A stretch of 64,000 nucleotides of DNA from Stichopus chloronotus. Lineage: Eukaryota > Echinodermata > Holothuroidea > Aspidochirotida > Stichopodidae. The position numbers and the translations under genes were made by a program. The stretch is from contig CM037843.1 of assembly GCA_021234535.1 (NCBI GenBank), positions 8,492,979 through 8,556,978 of the forward strand. The letters run 5' to 3'. Below are positions 25,201 through 36,240 of the stretch, piece by piece. The number at the start of each line of letters is the position of its first letter. Position 1 is the stretch's first letter. The notes under the pieces were generated by a model that worked only from the letters and a program-made list of their open reading frames with translations, did no database searches and had not been told where the DNA came from.

Positions 25201-27565
25201 AGGTACAGTACAATCTTGATTGGAGGTACAACAGAAGTTGTCTAAGTACTTGAATTCATCTGCTTGAGATGAAACTGATGATGTCACTGATAATAGCACT
25301 AAAATGTACTGACTGTTCAGTCATGCAGCACATGATTTTTCCAAACATTGTACTTACACTTACTTCACTCTTTTGGAAAAAAAGTACTAAGAAAGCAAAA
25401 ATTCTGAAATACTGTATGATCAAATCACACACTTTTCCACTCTAACAACAAATACGTAGTGCACTGAATTTCACTAGTAAATCACTGCATACATCAGAGT
25501 ATACAGGTAGAATTATGCATTGATGAAAAAGAGTGAACTCTCTATCACAGTAGTTAAATGTGCAATAGTTGTGTGGAGACTGGCAAATGAGAAGTGATGC
25601 CCAGTGTGATACATACCACAAAACTTGATTGCAAAAAAGAACACACATTTCACAAGGGGAAAAAAGCCTCTGAAAGAAATGTACAGCAGTGAAGAGAAAC
25701 ATACTGTAAGTGGTGAGGAACGAGTACTTGACTACAGTAGTTGATGCAGAAGTTATTGCTGCTTTACACTCAGGAGTTACTGCAACAAGTGCTTGGGAAT
25801 AACAGTGTGCGACTCCACACTATAGCAAACTGACCATTGAATTGCCTTAGAAGATGTGTGAAATTTCTTACTTTTCCGCACAAGTTGTCAGGCTACACAT
25901 TACCTCTGGAATGAAATTATAATAGACGTGCAGCAATACATGATGTATTAATGATTAGCTTGGGGGACTCATCCAGGGAGGACTGGAGGACTTTCCAGTA
26001 CCCTCCACGTAAACGGTAAACCAGTGTGTTAACTCCAGAGTCAAATTTAAGGAACAAATTCATGTGCGACCATGGGGACGGTTCTTTGCAGATATTACAG
26101 CAAATTGTATGTGAGTACAATGTAGTTTCTAAAGTCTGTATCTTTCACTTTTTGTTGATTCCAATGTTCCACTTTGAGAGGAGAATTTAATTTGCAGATG
26201 CTAATTTTGTCAAGGTCATCGATGTGACATAGATAGTGTAGTGATTCCCTCATCACACATTTGAGGGAGGACTGTGACCAGTAAAATAAATCTTTCTTTG
26301 TAACTGGCATCAAGTTAAAAAGCAAAGAGTGTACATAATGTATGAAATCTGCGCATAATTTTACACTGAAACACAGCCACTAACAACTCTCCTCTCCCAT
26401 CCATCTCCATTCACAAGAATACAAGCTGCCAGGGGGGGAGTAGGTGTTCAGAGAGGCAAGTCTGCTGGTTTAAGGAATTGACCACTTTATAATCATCCTT
26501 TCAAACCAAATGAGAGCATTGAATCTTTCTAGAAGTCCCTGATCTACTGCACTGATGTATGAAAAAATCCAATACCAATAAGAAATTTACAATTAAACAT
26601 TGCTCAACGCATACATCGAGGAGTGATCACATGATCAATCTCATTGATGATGTATATAGTACAGTATGCTAGCCTGTATGATATCCTTCCCTGTTTGTAA
26701 TGCCCTCATTGTCTTCTTTCTTTTTTATGCCAATCAGAACAAGTTGGTAGTTTGCAACACGATGACTGCGAAAACATGACGATGCAAATACTAATCAGCG
26801 ACTGCAACACAATGAGTGAAGGATACGGCACTGTACATACACTAGTAATGTGCAACGTGCCTTACTTGTACCAATACATGTCTCTGTGAATGTCACCAGC
26901 TGATGTGTGACAGTGAGTGATCAAATCTACTGCAGCCTGAGAATACAATAGGCTGCTCTAACTACAACAAAAGAGGGCTATAATTAAAGAGATACAGTGG
27001 GTGACTGATTAGATAATGGGGATAGAGTGTATTCTGCAATATAGTAACTGAATAAAGTTTGCAGTATGTTTTATCATTGCAACGTTTGAAGTTTTAAGTT
27101 GCAGCTATAGAACTAGACCTACTGATCTTTTCTAAAATATTAAACCAGGTTTTATTTAAAAAACATTAATACATGTCTCTAACTGTACAATCACTATCAA
27201 TAAATAGTACCTCGGCTTTAAAAGTATTCAAACTGTGGTAAATTATCAGCTGGATTATCTTGCTTCATGATGTCTCATAACATGAGTAAAGTAGTCTGTA
27301 CCTTGAAAGACAATCGTGAGAAAAACTCATCTGTCGTTAAGTGCAATACCAAAGCAGGGCACTGTAGAAGATATATGCTGGTACTATAGGTACCATAAAG
27401 TTTATAGTACATACCACACTAGAGAAGACTGTTAAATACGTAAATCCTGGAAGCATATGACAGACAGTATCAATATACTGAAAACATCAAATTGGACACA
27501 ACTAGTAAACTATGCATACTATAGTATTAAGTATTACTGATGTTGTTAATACAAAGGAAAACAAT
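19271..27565. other. Long AT-rich, repeat-poor stretch, probably intronic; no defensible exon
   Basis: If the SPEC3-like gene starts near 33.2 kb, this is intron. The most protein-like minus-strand frame is at 25917-26090 (containing GGYWKVLQSSLDESPKL), but its boundaries are poor. A plus frame at 24352-24726 is 125 codons long but has no motif. A TG microsatellite lies at 23299-23320. TACTGTA-type words are dense throughout. Confidence 0.5.
23299..23320. repeat. (TG)n microsatellite
   Basis: A run of about eleven TG units in otherwise unique AT-rich sequence. Confidence 0.9.
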
Positions 27566-27569
27566 TTAA

Positions 27570-28001
27570 AGGTCATGTGACATGTCAGGAACTTTTTGAC
27601 ATAAAGAGATGGACTCCTGTGATATGTCTCATGTTACACTTTTTTTGTCTGTCTTTGTTTATGTAACGTTTAGTTCAATGATATTTGAAAATTTCATATG
27701 CCCGAGGGTTTTATAATTTTGGAAGCAAGTATTTTCTTCTTCAAAACTATTGATATCACTTACAAATGCGAAACTCAGTACTTAAGTAATGAGGAGCCAA
27801 AATATTAGGCTTAATAAAAGATGTACCGAAACCAGCGACACTCCATGTCATCTATTAAATGCATTTCTCTCAAACTTTGAAAAGTCATATCTCAAAAGCT
27901 GTAATAGATATAAACAAAGTTCCAATGGATTTTCACTCACAGTTTTACTTTGCAACTTCTGAATAAAGAATGCTCCTTTTCAGAAGCATGTCACACAACC
28001 T
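27570..28001 (+). mobile_element. MITE family 2, copy b
   Basis: The ends are inverted repeats: left AGGTCATGTGACATG, and right, read in reverse complement, AGGTTGTGTGACATG (13 of 15 alike). The left flank is TTAA (27566-27569) and the right flank is GTAA (28002-28005), probably a decayed TTAA. The 432-bp interior has no coding capacity. A full-length inverted copy lies at 10908-11350. Confidence 0.85.
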
Positions 28002-28189
28002 GTAAAGACTGTACCATCATGTACAGTAAGTATAAACAATCTGTATTGAACAGTACTAAGTTGAAAAGCACTGTAAACCAGAGGCACTGAAATCTTCAGA
28101 AGGGCACATCGACAGTGTGGGCATGAGGATTGTACAGGATTTTGGAGGGTAAATGACGGGCAAAAGAAACTGCAGAGGGGGGTACAAAT

Positions 28190-28700
28190 TTTGTGTGTAG
28201 TGCCGAATTGAGCACGAAGTGCAAGTCTAGCAAGTTGGGTCCAGGGGCTCATATAAGGGAAAGCCCCGGTGGAGGTCCAGGGACAAAACCTCCTGAAGCT
28301 ACAAGGTTTCAGCAGATCTCTGGGTGAAAAATTGTAAGTTAGGATAGGTATATTTTTGTTCAAAGGGTATCATTATACGCAAAGATTCCAAATGATTTTA
28401 ATTATTTTGGCTGATCCTCTCCTTTAAGTCGACAAGATGGGAACTTAGGACCCCCTCATAGGGTCCATAGGCAAGACCCCGATGGTTGTCCACCAGATCT
28501 CTGAGTTTTTAGCATATTTCTGGGTGAAAAATTGAGTCTCAGGATATTATACTTCAAATATGAAAATTTACCCCTTGTGGGGTCCACAGGCAAAGTTTTT
28601 TAGGGGTTTAGGGGGCACATCTCCCCCAAACTCTGAGGTTTTAGCATACCTCTGGGTAAAAAATTCAGACTTCGAACACAGACTTCCTAGAGCAGAAAGA
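28190..28700 (+). repeat. Tandem block of three diverged ~180-bp units, GC-richer
   Basis: The landmark CTGGGTGAAAAATT (once CTGGGTAAAAAATT) occurs near 28321, 28522 and 28651. Each is preceded by TTTTAGCATA-like or TTTCAGCAGA-like sequence and by a block resembling GGGGTCCAGGGGCAAAGCCCC. Short spacers separate the units. The G/C-rich core has inverted symmetry (GGGGC...GCCCC) and could fold into a hairpin. Confidence 0.7.
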
Positions 28701-28799
28701 TATGCATATAAACAGGGAAAGGACAAGTGTACATATGTATACATTTGACAGGTCACTTCAGCTGAGTGAGAGGGGGACAACTGGGGGACAAATGTTCTG

Positions 28800-29470
28800 A
28801 ATGGAGGAAATGCTCCACTTGATCTTTGACCTCCATAAAAATGACAGAAATTATCTACTCATTAAAAACTACCATTGTGAGAAGTATGAAATTCCAGCAA
28901 CATTCAGTTGCTGAGATATCCCCCTTAATAGGTTTTTATACTTTAAACTTTAGTGACCTCAAATGACCTTTCACCTTCATGAAAAACAATACCGATCATC
29001 AACTTACAATGGACAACCTACAAGTCACAATTGTACTTCCAGCAACTTTCCCTTACTGAGATACCATCTCTTCAAGTTTTTCAAACTACTGTATGACCTC
29101 TATTAACCTCACATGACCTTTGACCTCCATTAAGTGACAGAGATCATCTACGTATTATGGGCTACCAATGGTAACCGTATGAAGTTTAAACCAGAAAGCC
29201 AAAAGGCTTTGTGATTCCTTGCTACATGGTTATATTACAACAAACATGAATTATTCAAATGACAAGTATAAGATCAACTGCAGTTATTTCTCTTGATACA
29301 CCACAAGCCTTTAACCCAAAATGACCTTTATTTTGGTGACCTAAAATGACTGTGACATTTGATGTCCACCAAAAGCAATAGGGATCACCTACCCAGGCCA
29401 TACAACCCACACATCAAGTACAGTATGAGTACGGTATGAAATCAGTCAACATTATCTCTGAGCTCCAAGA
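28800..29470 (+). repeat. TGACCTTTGACCTCC-type dispersed repeat, block 1
   Basis: Units contain TGACCTTTGACCTCCAT, GACAGAAATTATCTACTCA, AGTATGAAGTTCCAGCAAC and TTGCTGAGATATC-like words, repeated with roughly 150-bp half-units. From memory, repeats of this general form are common in echinoderms and other marine invertebrates; I have not checked this by search. No coding capacity is apparent. Confidence 0.8.
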
Positions 29471-29539
29471 AACACACAAGTAATCAATGCTGCTTCTAGT
29501 CTTGCCTGTTGTTAGCTGAATCAAATAACTCAACCTTAC

Positions 29540-29581
29540 CTCATCTGAACTCAGCTTGTCTGCCATATTTACCTCAAAATT
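29540..29581 (-). CDS. Candidate early coding exon (contains ATG-led MADKLSSDE)
   Basis: An ATG at 29566 in good context (A at -3, G at +4) begins MADKLSSDE and runs straight into a donor (GATGAG then GTAAGG). If an AG at 29582-29583 is the acceptor, the exon is 42 bp and phase 0 at both ends. It would read NFEVNMADKLSSDE in frame with the upstream candidate MNRYK exon and with the exon at 13695-13805. It lies in a gap between two blocks of TGACC-type repeat, in unique sequence. It is too short to recognise a domain. The donor and start context are seen; membership in the SPEC3-like gene is inferred. Confidence 0.4.
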
Positions 29582-30139
29582 CTTCGTAAACCACCAGGAT
29601 AATTTCTTCCTTGTTACAAGTAGCTTTTAACACACTCAAAGTCCTGGTAAGTTGACCCTAATTTATGATTCCTCCGCAATATTTTTGCTTCCTCCATCTT
29701 TTCCGACATTGTGAAATATGATTGAAAGCACTCCAATTTGATTGTTAAGAAACCTTGTTCTGCTACCAGCTGTTCCTCTGGATATTGATATTATCCAAAT
29801 AAATGACAGAACAGATGGTTTTTTTATTTTCTTCATTTTTTTCATAAACCCATTAAAATTCCATTGCATGCTTTTCTATCTGACCCCATGACCTCCCATA
29901 CCAAGACTCTCTCTCTGGACAACTTATTAGCTCCCCACACTAGAAGTTACTCACTAAGTTACAAATGCAGTACTGTAGGGAGCAATCCCATTGAGTTAAC
30001 TGTGTGCGAGAGAATAAACACTTGCTATTGCACAATGTAGATCAATATATATTTGTACGGTAGTTTATAATAAGCACACAATAATGGTGTTTAGGCTATT
30101 ATTATTGTTTTATAGTGAAAAATTATCCCTTCCTCTCTT
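29582..30139. other. Unique AT-rich spacer between repeat blocks, no gene recognised
   Basis: Apart from the candidate exon at its edge, I see no splice-flanked frame or known domain here. Confidence 0.5.
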
Positions 30140-31290
30140 TTGATAAGCATTAAATTTCACAGGGTCGTGAACCTGTTAATAACAGACAACCTTATCAAGT
30201 TTAAAACAAATCCGACCCACGGATAAGGAACTATGGCAGTTTTAAAGTTTTTATGTTTTATCCCATAACCTCATCAATATGCAAGATTTGGACACCAAAA
30301 ACAATAGGGATCATCTACTCAATATGGGCAACCAACATGCCAAAAATGAAATTACACACAGTTACCCTTCTTGAGATAGAGTGTTTACGAGCAACCATCA
30401 CACACACACACACATATACATATACATACACACACACACACACATACAGACACACACACGACATCAGGACTGCATAGATTCCCCTGCCTACGGCAAGGAA
30501 TCAAAAACATTCAGTTGCTGAGATATCTATGTTAATAGATTTTCATACTGTAAACTCTGGTGATCACAAATGATCTTTGATCTTCATCATGAAAAACAAT
30601 AGGGATCATACACTTACAACATCCACCAAAACATGTTTGAAGTTCCAGCAACTTTCCCTTATTGAGACACCATGTTTACAAGGTTTTAGAACTATGACAT
30701 CTACTGACCTCATATGACCTTTGACCTCCATAAAAATGACAGAAATTATCTACTCATCAAGGGCTACCAATGTGACAAGTATGAAGTTCCAGCAACATTC
30801 AGTTGCTAAGATACCTCCCTTAATAGATTTTCATACTTTTAACTCTGGTGACCTTAAGTGACCTTTCACCTTCATGCAAAACAATAGGGATCATCTACTT
30901 ACAATGGAAAACCAACACATCATGTTTGAAGTTCTAGCAACTTTTCCTTATTGAAATATTGTGTTTATAGGGTTTTCACTCTGTGACTTCCAAGAACATT
31001 CAGTTGCTGAGATATCTCCCTATGTAGGCATTTATATTTTAAGCTCAAATGACCTTTCACCTTCATGAAAAACAATATGGATCATCTACTTACACACTAC
31101 CTGCACACCAACTTTGAAGTTTGGGCATCTTTTCCTTCTTGAGATATCGTGTTTATAAGCAAAGATGTGACATATTCACAAACACATACTGTGACATACA
31201 TACACGCACACACACATACACCATCATGACCACGTAGATTCCTTGCCTGCCTTCATGCAAGGAATAAAAAACCAAGCAACTTTCGTAGCT
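30140..31290 (+). repeat. TGACCTTTGACCTCC-type dispersed repeat, block 2, with CA-rich tails and terminal hairpins
   Basis: The landmarks of block 1 recur (AACAATAGGGATCATCTACT, TTGAGATATCGTGTTTA, TGACCTTTGACCTCCATA). Two sub-blocks each end in a CA/CATA-rich microsatellite, a short unique linker and a small palindrome. The first palindrome is GATTCC...GGAATC near 30476-30502. The second is ATTCCTTGC...GCAAGGAAT near 31228-31265. The ordered structure of body, CA tail and hairpin suggests a defined mobile unit instead of random debris. Confidence 0.8.
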
Positions 31291-33201
31291 AAATTTGTGA
31301 CAAGAATACAGCCAAATGACAGCTACTCAATTGCAACAAGATGTAAGGCTTTTTACAATGAAGAGAAAGACACCGCCTCCCTTTATACCCCTTCACATAC
31401 CTGCACTTTCTCTCATGTTGGGAAGTCAAGTGCATATTGCAGTTGGCCTACCCAAGAACTAATATCATGTAACTTCAAACATTCCACTTATTGGGTGATG
31501 ACAGCTGTTGGCCTACCAAAGTTCTGCTTATATATTGCAGAAACGAAGCAAAATCAATTTATGCCTTTAAGAGCTCTGCACATTAGGAACTAACAAGACT
31601 GGAATGTTTGCAAACTGCACAAGAGATCTGGAAGCTAAAGAGTGTGCAGACAGTGGCTTCGCCAGGAGATGTGTCATGGGGTGAGGAGGGGGGAATGTGT
31701 CCTGTGATTGCTTGCCTGGGAGAGGGGTCCTTTTGTATGTGTTACATGCTGCATTTGCTACATGCCCACAGGCTTCCCATTATTTTGACCCTTGACTGTT
31801 CTACATTAACACAGTGAATTCTAGAATGATGCAGTTACGAATGATTTGATCGGCAAATTAAATGAATAAAAATTCAAAATAGACATATGAGCAGTACCTC
31901 AAAAATATATTGATAGGAAAAATCTTTTGTGCTGTTCCATCCCAATTTAAAATTGAGCGTAACATGTGTTACATCATGTTGGCTGTCTTTAAAGCAGCAA
32001 GTGTGACTGTATTACTGCATTCTTGCATTTTCAAAGGGCGAAAAAGACCTGATCCTTGCTAACACACAGTTGTTAAAAGTTATGTAAATTACTATACCTT
32101 TTGTTTGTTTGGTCTGAAAATAAAAAAATTGCCAAATTTCTAAAAGAAATGTTTTTCATATATGACTTTCATTGTGGACATTCCTTCAATTCTCAAGTCC
32201 CATATTCACACATAGCATGTTTCTGCTGAGATGGTAGTCAATAAAAGTAAATCAATATTCTTTCTACTGTAATTAATACTGTAGTTGGTGTAATTTCTCC
32301 AGAAAGAAATGTGGCATAGATGTTGTTTTCCAGGTTTTTATGGAAGAGAAAGATGGAAGATAAATGACAAAGTCTATTTTTCCATCAAACACAGCATCTT
32401 GCTTTAAGTAGTACTCACTACGTAGTAGGCCTAGGCACCTAAATTGACATGTTATACAGGTTTGATGGAGTTGTAAGCAAACTCAGATAACAAAGTACTG
32501 TAGCATAGACCCAGAGGTGAACTTATGAAAACTTATATCTATTACTACATGTAACTTATCTAACAGCCTACAGCTGAGGTGGACCATTATCTCTGAAAGG
32601 TGGTGTTATTTTGAGGTGTACCGGTATTTTGGATTATTTTGCATGTTGAGCCATTTTGTGCCTATTCACCCAAACAAATTCCTGTAAATGAAATGCATAT
32701 GATGAAGGTTACACTAAGGGCTAGATTCGTAACTAGTAACAGCATGGATAGCTTCGTAGATTAGGTTGGCTGAGGCAATACAACTTCATTTATATAGGTC
32801 AAGCTACCACAAGGGCAGTGAAAAATCTTGGTGTGCATAATACTGTGCTGCAGCTACACTACAGTAAATCAAACAAAGGGTCTACATACATGGCTCAATT
32901 TGAAACTTAACTAGTTCGGCTTGCCGAACTTGATGAAATGAATGCACAATTTCACAATACCCAAATTCGCACACTTCGGCCTTATTTCTTTACGTTGGGC
33001 CCAACAACTTGTTGAGCGAGTAGGCCTAACCCTATTCAGTCACACTCACCGTCACAGGCAAATAGGCCTATTTCTTCAACTACAATACCTCCAACAGTCT
33101 AACTTACCCGGTTACGGTGAACACTAACAGAGACAGTATTTATAGCTACATTTATTTTAACTAACAAAAAAACTACCAACTTTTGAAAGAAACCTACTTA
33201 C
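31291..33201. other. Non-coding stretch, inferred first intron; end of the CpG-poor half
   Basis: In minus-strand sense this begins with the GTAAGT donor at 33196-33201. A plus-strand open frame of 116 codons (31243-31593) has no motif or splice context and overlaps repeat sequence. A G-rich stretch near 31648-31730 resembles the GTGGC...GGGG ends of hAT-like debris. CpG rises sharply at about 32900. Confidence 0.5.
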
Positions 33202-33216
33202 CTTGTATCGGTTCAT
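33202..33216 (-). CDS. Candidate first coding exon, 3' end (MNRYK, then donor)
   Basis: A perfect donor (TACAAG then GTAAGTAGG) ends an exon on the minus strand. An ATG at 33216 reads MNRYK to the donor in phase 0 and continues in frame into the exon at 29540-29581. The ATG context is weak, so this may be purely 5' UTR with translation beginning later. The exon lies at the junction between CpG-rich DNA on its 5' side and CpG-poor DNA on its 3' side, as expected for the start of a methylated gene body. Confidence 0.35.
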
Positions 33217-33530
33217 TAGCAACGCAAAGCACTATTTTGAATGGATAGTCCTTGTCAGATCATACTGTCGCTACAATTCCAAAAGATATCAGGTCTACTT
33301 TTCTGTACAACTTGGCTTGGTCTTGTAACCTCACTTATTCAATATTACAGAAATTGGAAACGCTCGAGTACGAGTACATACGTAGGCCCAGAGAAGTTTT
33401 CGTATTTCGTAAACATTTCCAAATTGCCTGTCATTAACTGATGGCGGCATACACTTTTTCTCATTTCAGCGTATACGAACGCACGGCATACTGTCTCCCA
33501 GCTGTACGGCATATTCAGGATCATTTGGCA
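33217..33530 (-). promoter_or_regulatory. Inferred 5' UTR and promoter of the minus-strand gene
   Basis: This sequence lies immediately upstream of the GTAAGT donor and is noticeably CpG-rich compared with everything to its left (for example CGCTCGAGTACGAG near 33361 and the cluster at 33470-33490). No clear TATA box is visible. A CpG-rich, TATA-less start is typical for a broadly used animal promoter, but the start site cannot be placed from sequence alone. Confidence 0.35.
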
Positions 33531-35339
33531 ATATAGAATATTGAATACAAATAATACTGACCGTACATAGATTGCGAATCTACATTTTAAAAGCTATATT
33601 TTGCTTAAATAAACCATTTTCCGTGAAGACATCTTCAGATTTCATTTTCTCTCAAGAGGAAGGGTCGCCCCTTTTTTGGTGAAAAGTCTCTTACACCCAT
33701 ACCTAGTATTTGGGGATGAATTCACGCCCTTGTTTCATGCGAAAGAATTGTCACTTGCACCATTCAGACAAATTGTGATAATAAATAGTTTATGGGTGAT
33801 CAATTCTGCCATATGGGTTCAAATTCTTAGAACATAGCCACAAAATATTAAAACACGATTATGTAGGGGTTTACATTTTCATTCAACCTAACCGTATTGC
33901 TCAAGTTCTTTGAACAAGCCAATAGGAAGGAATATTCAGGTGGTCGAAAAACATGCTTATCACCGACGTCGCGAAAAGCAGATCATTTTATAGGTTATTG
34001 GACTTCGTTTTACTACTGGTAACTACTTTTACGACTGGTCAAGAAATTATGACTTGGGTATAGCTTATTTCTGATACAAAAGTGAGACTGTGCTATTGCA
34101 TATTCATCATGTAGGATGCGATCTGGTTACAATAATACGAACCGTTATAATTTTCGAACATGTATGCTATATATATTGCTTTTCGAAGTGGTCACTGTCA
34201 TTTTGTGGCAAATTCCGTCCATGAACAGCTCTCGTGTACCAGTTTAAAAATGAAGAAAAGCTTAAAACTGAATATAATGTCACCCTTCAGGTTTTTTTTT
34301 CCATACCGCACAAACGATCTGACTTTCAGACTTTGTGCTATTTTACATCAACGTCATGTCATTATTGTGGTACACGGTGACTTTATGGCCTTCCTTTTAT
34401 CATTTGACTCTGTTATCATGACTTCGAATTGAGCCCCCCCTCCCCACTCCTTCTCCATATAGGCGTGGTGCATTGATGTAGGTGATTGAAATGGAATGAT
34501 TATGGTTTAAAACTTATTTTTTAATTCGTAAAGAGATTACAGCAAATATGCACTGACGGCAAACTGACTGCACAGCAGATATGCACTTACAGCACTGAAA
34601 TATGCAAATATGCACTGACGTAATAATTTGTTGTCAATTAAGTCATCGGGAAATGCTTGTTAGTTGTAAACAATGCCGTAATTAAGTTACAAGTGATGAT
34701 TTAATTTGTAGCTACAAACTAATGATCTGATATTTTATTCAAGCCTCTCAATGGGCCAATGCAAATGAGTTGAGAGTTTAGTTATCTCTTAATCCCTATT
34801 GTTGCTTGTCCTGATTGGCCATAGCAGTTTCAAATTTGGCGACTAAATTTAGTTATGGACCTCTCACATTCAATAGAATGTAATGTACATACAGTTAATA
34901 CTTATCAGAGGTACGGTCATATGAAAAGCAATCCACCTAGCTAGACACACTTGTCCATAAGCTTCTTTTCAAAGGGTAACATTTAACAAAATCAGTATAG
35001 CGCGCTTGTCAGAGGACAAACGGGAAAACCGTTTCTTTTTCACCTTCACCCCTCCCCACCCCTTCTGACCAACTCAAGTATATTAGGCCTGCCTGTTCCC
35101 TTTTCAGTTTTTCACCAAATTATAAATGCGCTTTTACCTTTTTGGTAGTACACTTTCCTTGTGAAAAATACATCGACTACGACTGAATGGTGCTAATTTT
35201 GAAGTATTACTCAAATTTGCTCAAAGGAGGTCATTGTCGGCCCTTTACTCTGAGCAGTGCTAAACAATAATATCGCACAGCGCTTTGTCATGTAGGCTTA
35301 TTTTTAAGTTGAAGAAAGATTAATGTACTTGTAAATGCA
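33531..35339. other. Intergenic DNA, no gene recognised
   Basis: CpG is present at moderate density. A small redundant cluster at 34540-34625 repeats ATGCAAATATGCACTGACG-like words. A 90-codon plus frame at 34160-34432 has no recognisable features. Confidence 0.5.
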
Positions 35340-35580
35340 TGTGCCAGCAGCCCACCGGAAGGCATATCGGCAGCGCATAAAAAGCATTCCCTCCGTCGGC
35401 CCGACATCGGCTTTTCGTCATTAGTCGGCCCCGGCAGCGATCCGTAGTCGGCATACTACCTTAGGTAACGTAGTGGTTCTCGACCGGCTGGTCGTTGGTG
35501 GGCACCGAGGAGTGGTACCCCACCGGGGCAATGATACGGTATACCGCCGGTGAGTCGAAACCCGCATGTCCATGTGGGAA
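35340..35580. repeat. GC-rich CpG-dense island-like segment with a hAT-type end
   Basis: This is one of the most CpG-dense segments of the window, with repeated TCGGC words (35380-35450). It is followed at 35470 by AGTGGTTCTCGACCGG, which resembles the CAGTGGTTCTCAACC ends of hAT transposons. No partner end is recognised nearby. It may be the remnant of a GC-rich element. Confidence 0.45.
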
Positions 35581-35949
35581 GCCTGATAGTAATTATAGCT
35601 TGTAAAATAGTTGACTGAAGAGAAGGAAAATAGGAGGCGGGCTTCCAACGTCAACGCACTCTATCATGGGGCTGTAGTCAACGTCAGAAAGTTCACAGGC
35701 AGCAATGTTCCTCTTTCTTTCAAAACATATCCCTAGCACTACTACAATGTGTGCAAAATAAACATATAAAGCTATGTCATGGATACTTATTGACATTCTT
35801 GTCCATTTTCTAATGGCATCTGATTACGAGTGATTACGGGGCGACTTTGAAGCGCGGTTGGTCAACCATCGGTTCGACGGCTGTTCGTCGTTCCTTACTT
35901 AATTGACATGTGCCAATCTACGTCGGTCCGGTAGCTGCAGCTGGCGTTA

Positions 35950-36240
35950 AACCGTCTTCAGGACTACTTCGACTGTTAGTGAACCCGGCGACTTTTGGTG
36001 CTGAGACCCCCAATAAAACAAGTGGGGGAACTATTATGTTCACTCAACCCCAATATCTGTCATGTGCTTCAAGAATGAATGAAATTATATGCCTACTTCG
36101 TTATGATTTTTGCATCATATCAACCCATCTATACGTATTATCATTTTCCGTGGAACTTCTTTGTTCCCATTCATTGAGAAGTCGCAGACATGATCCTTTT
36201 TCATGGGCAGCTTAGAAAATTACCCTTTCCGGCCATTTGG
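35950..36240 (-). mobile_element. hAT-like MITE family A, fragment (reverse orientation)
   Basis: In reverse complement this stretch aligns with 49205-49450. Shared landmarks in order are ATGGCCGGAAA, a GCGACTTCTCAAT-like block, AATGATAATACGTATAGAT, ATTCTTGAAGCACATGACA and ATATTGGGGTTGAG. The element ends are not preserved. Confidence 0.65.

Noticed and set aside
27980..28363. 127-codon minus-strand open frame
   Set aside because: It overlaps a MITE end and the GC-richer tandem block. The frame is a by-product of repeat composition.
29540..29566. Calmodulin-like start (MADKLSSDE resembles the N-terminus of calmodulins)
   Set aside because: No EF-hand exon was found downstream on the minus strand. 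The resemblance is only a few residues.
30253..30477. Open frame ending in Thr-His repeats
   Set aside because: It is a translation of a CA/CATA microsatellite, not a gene.
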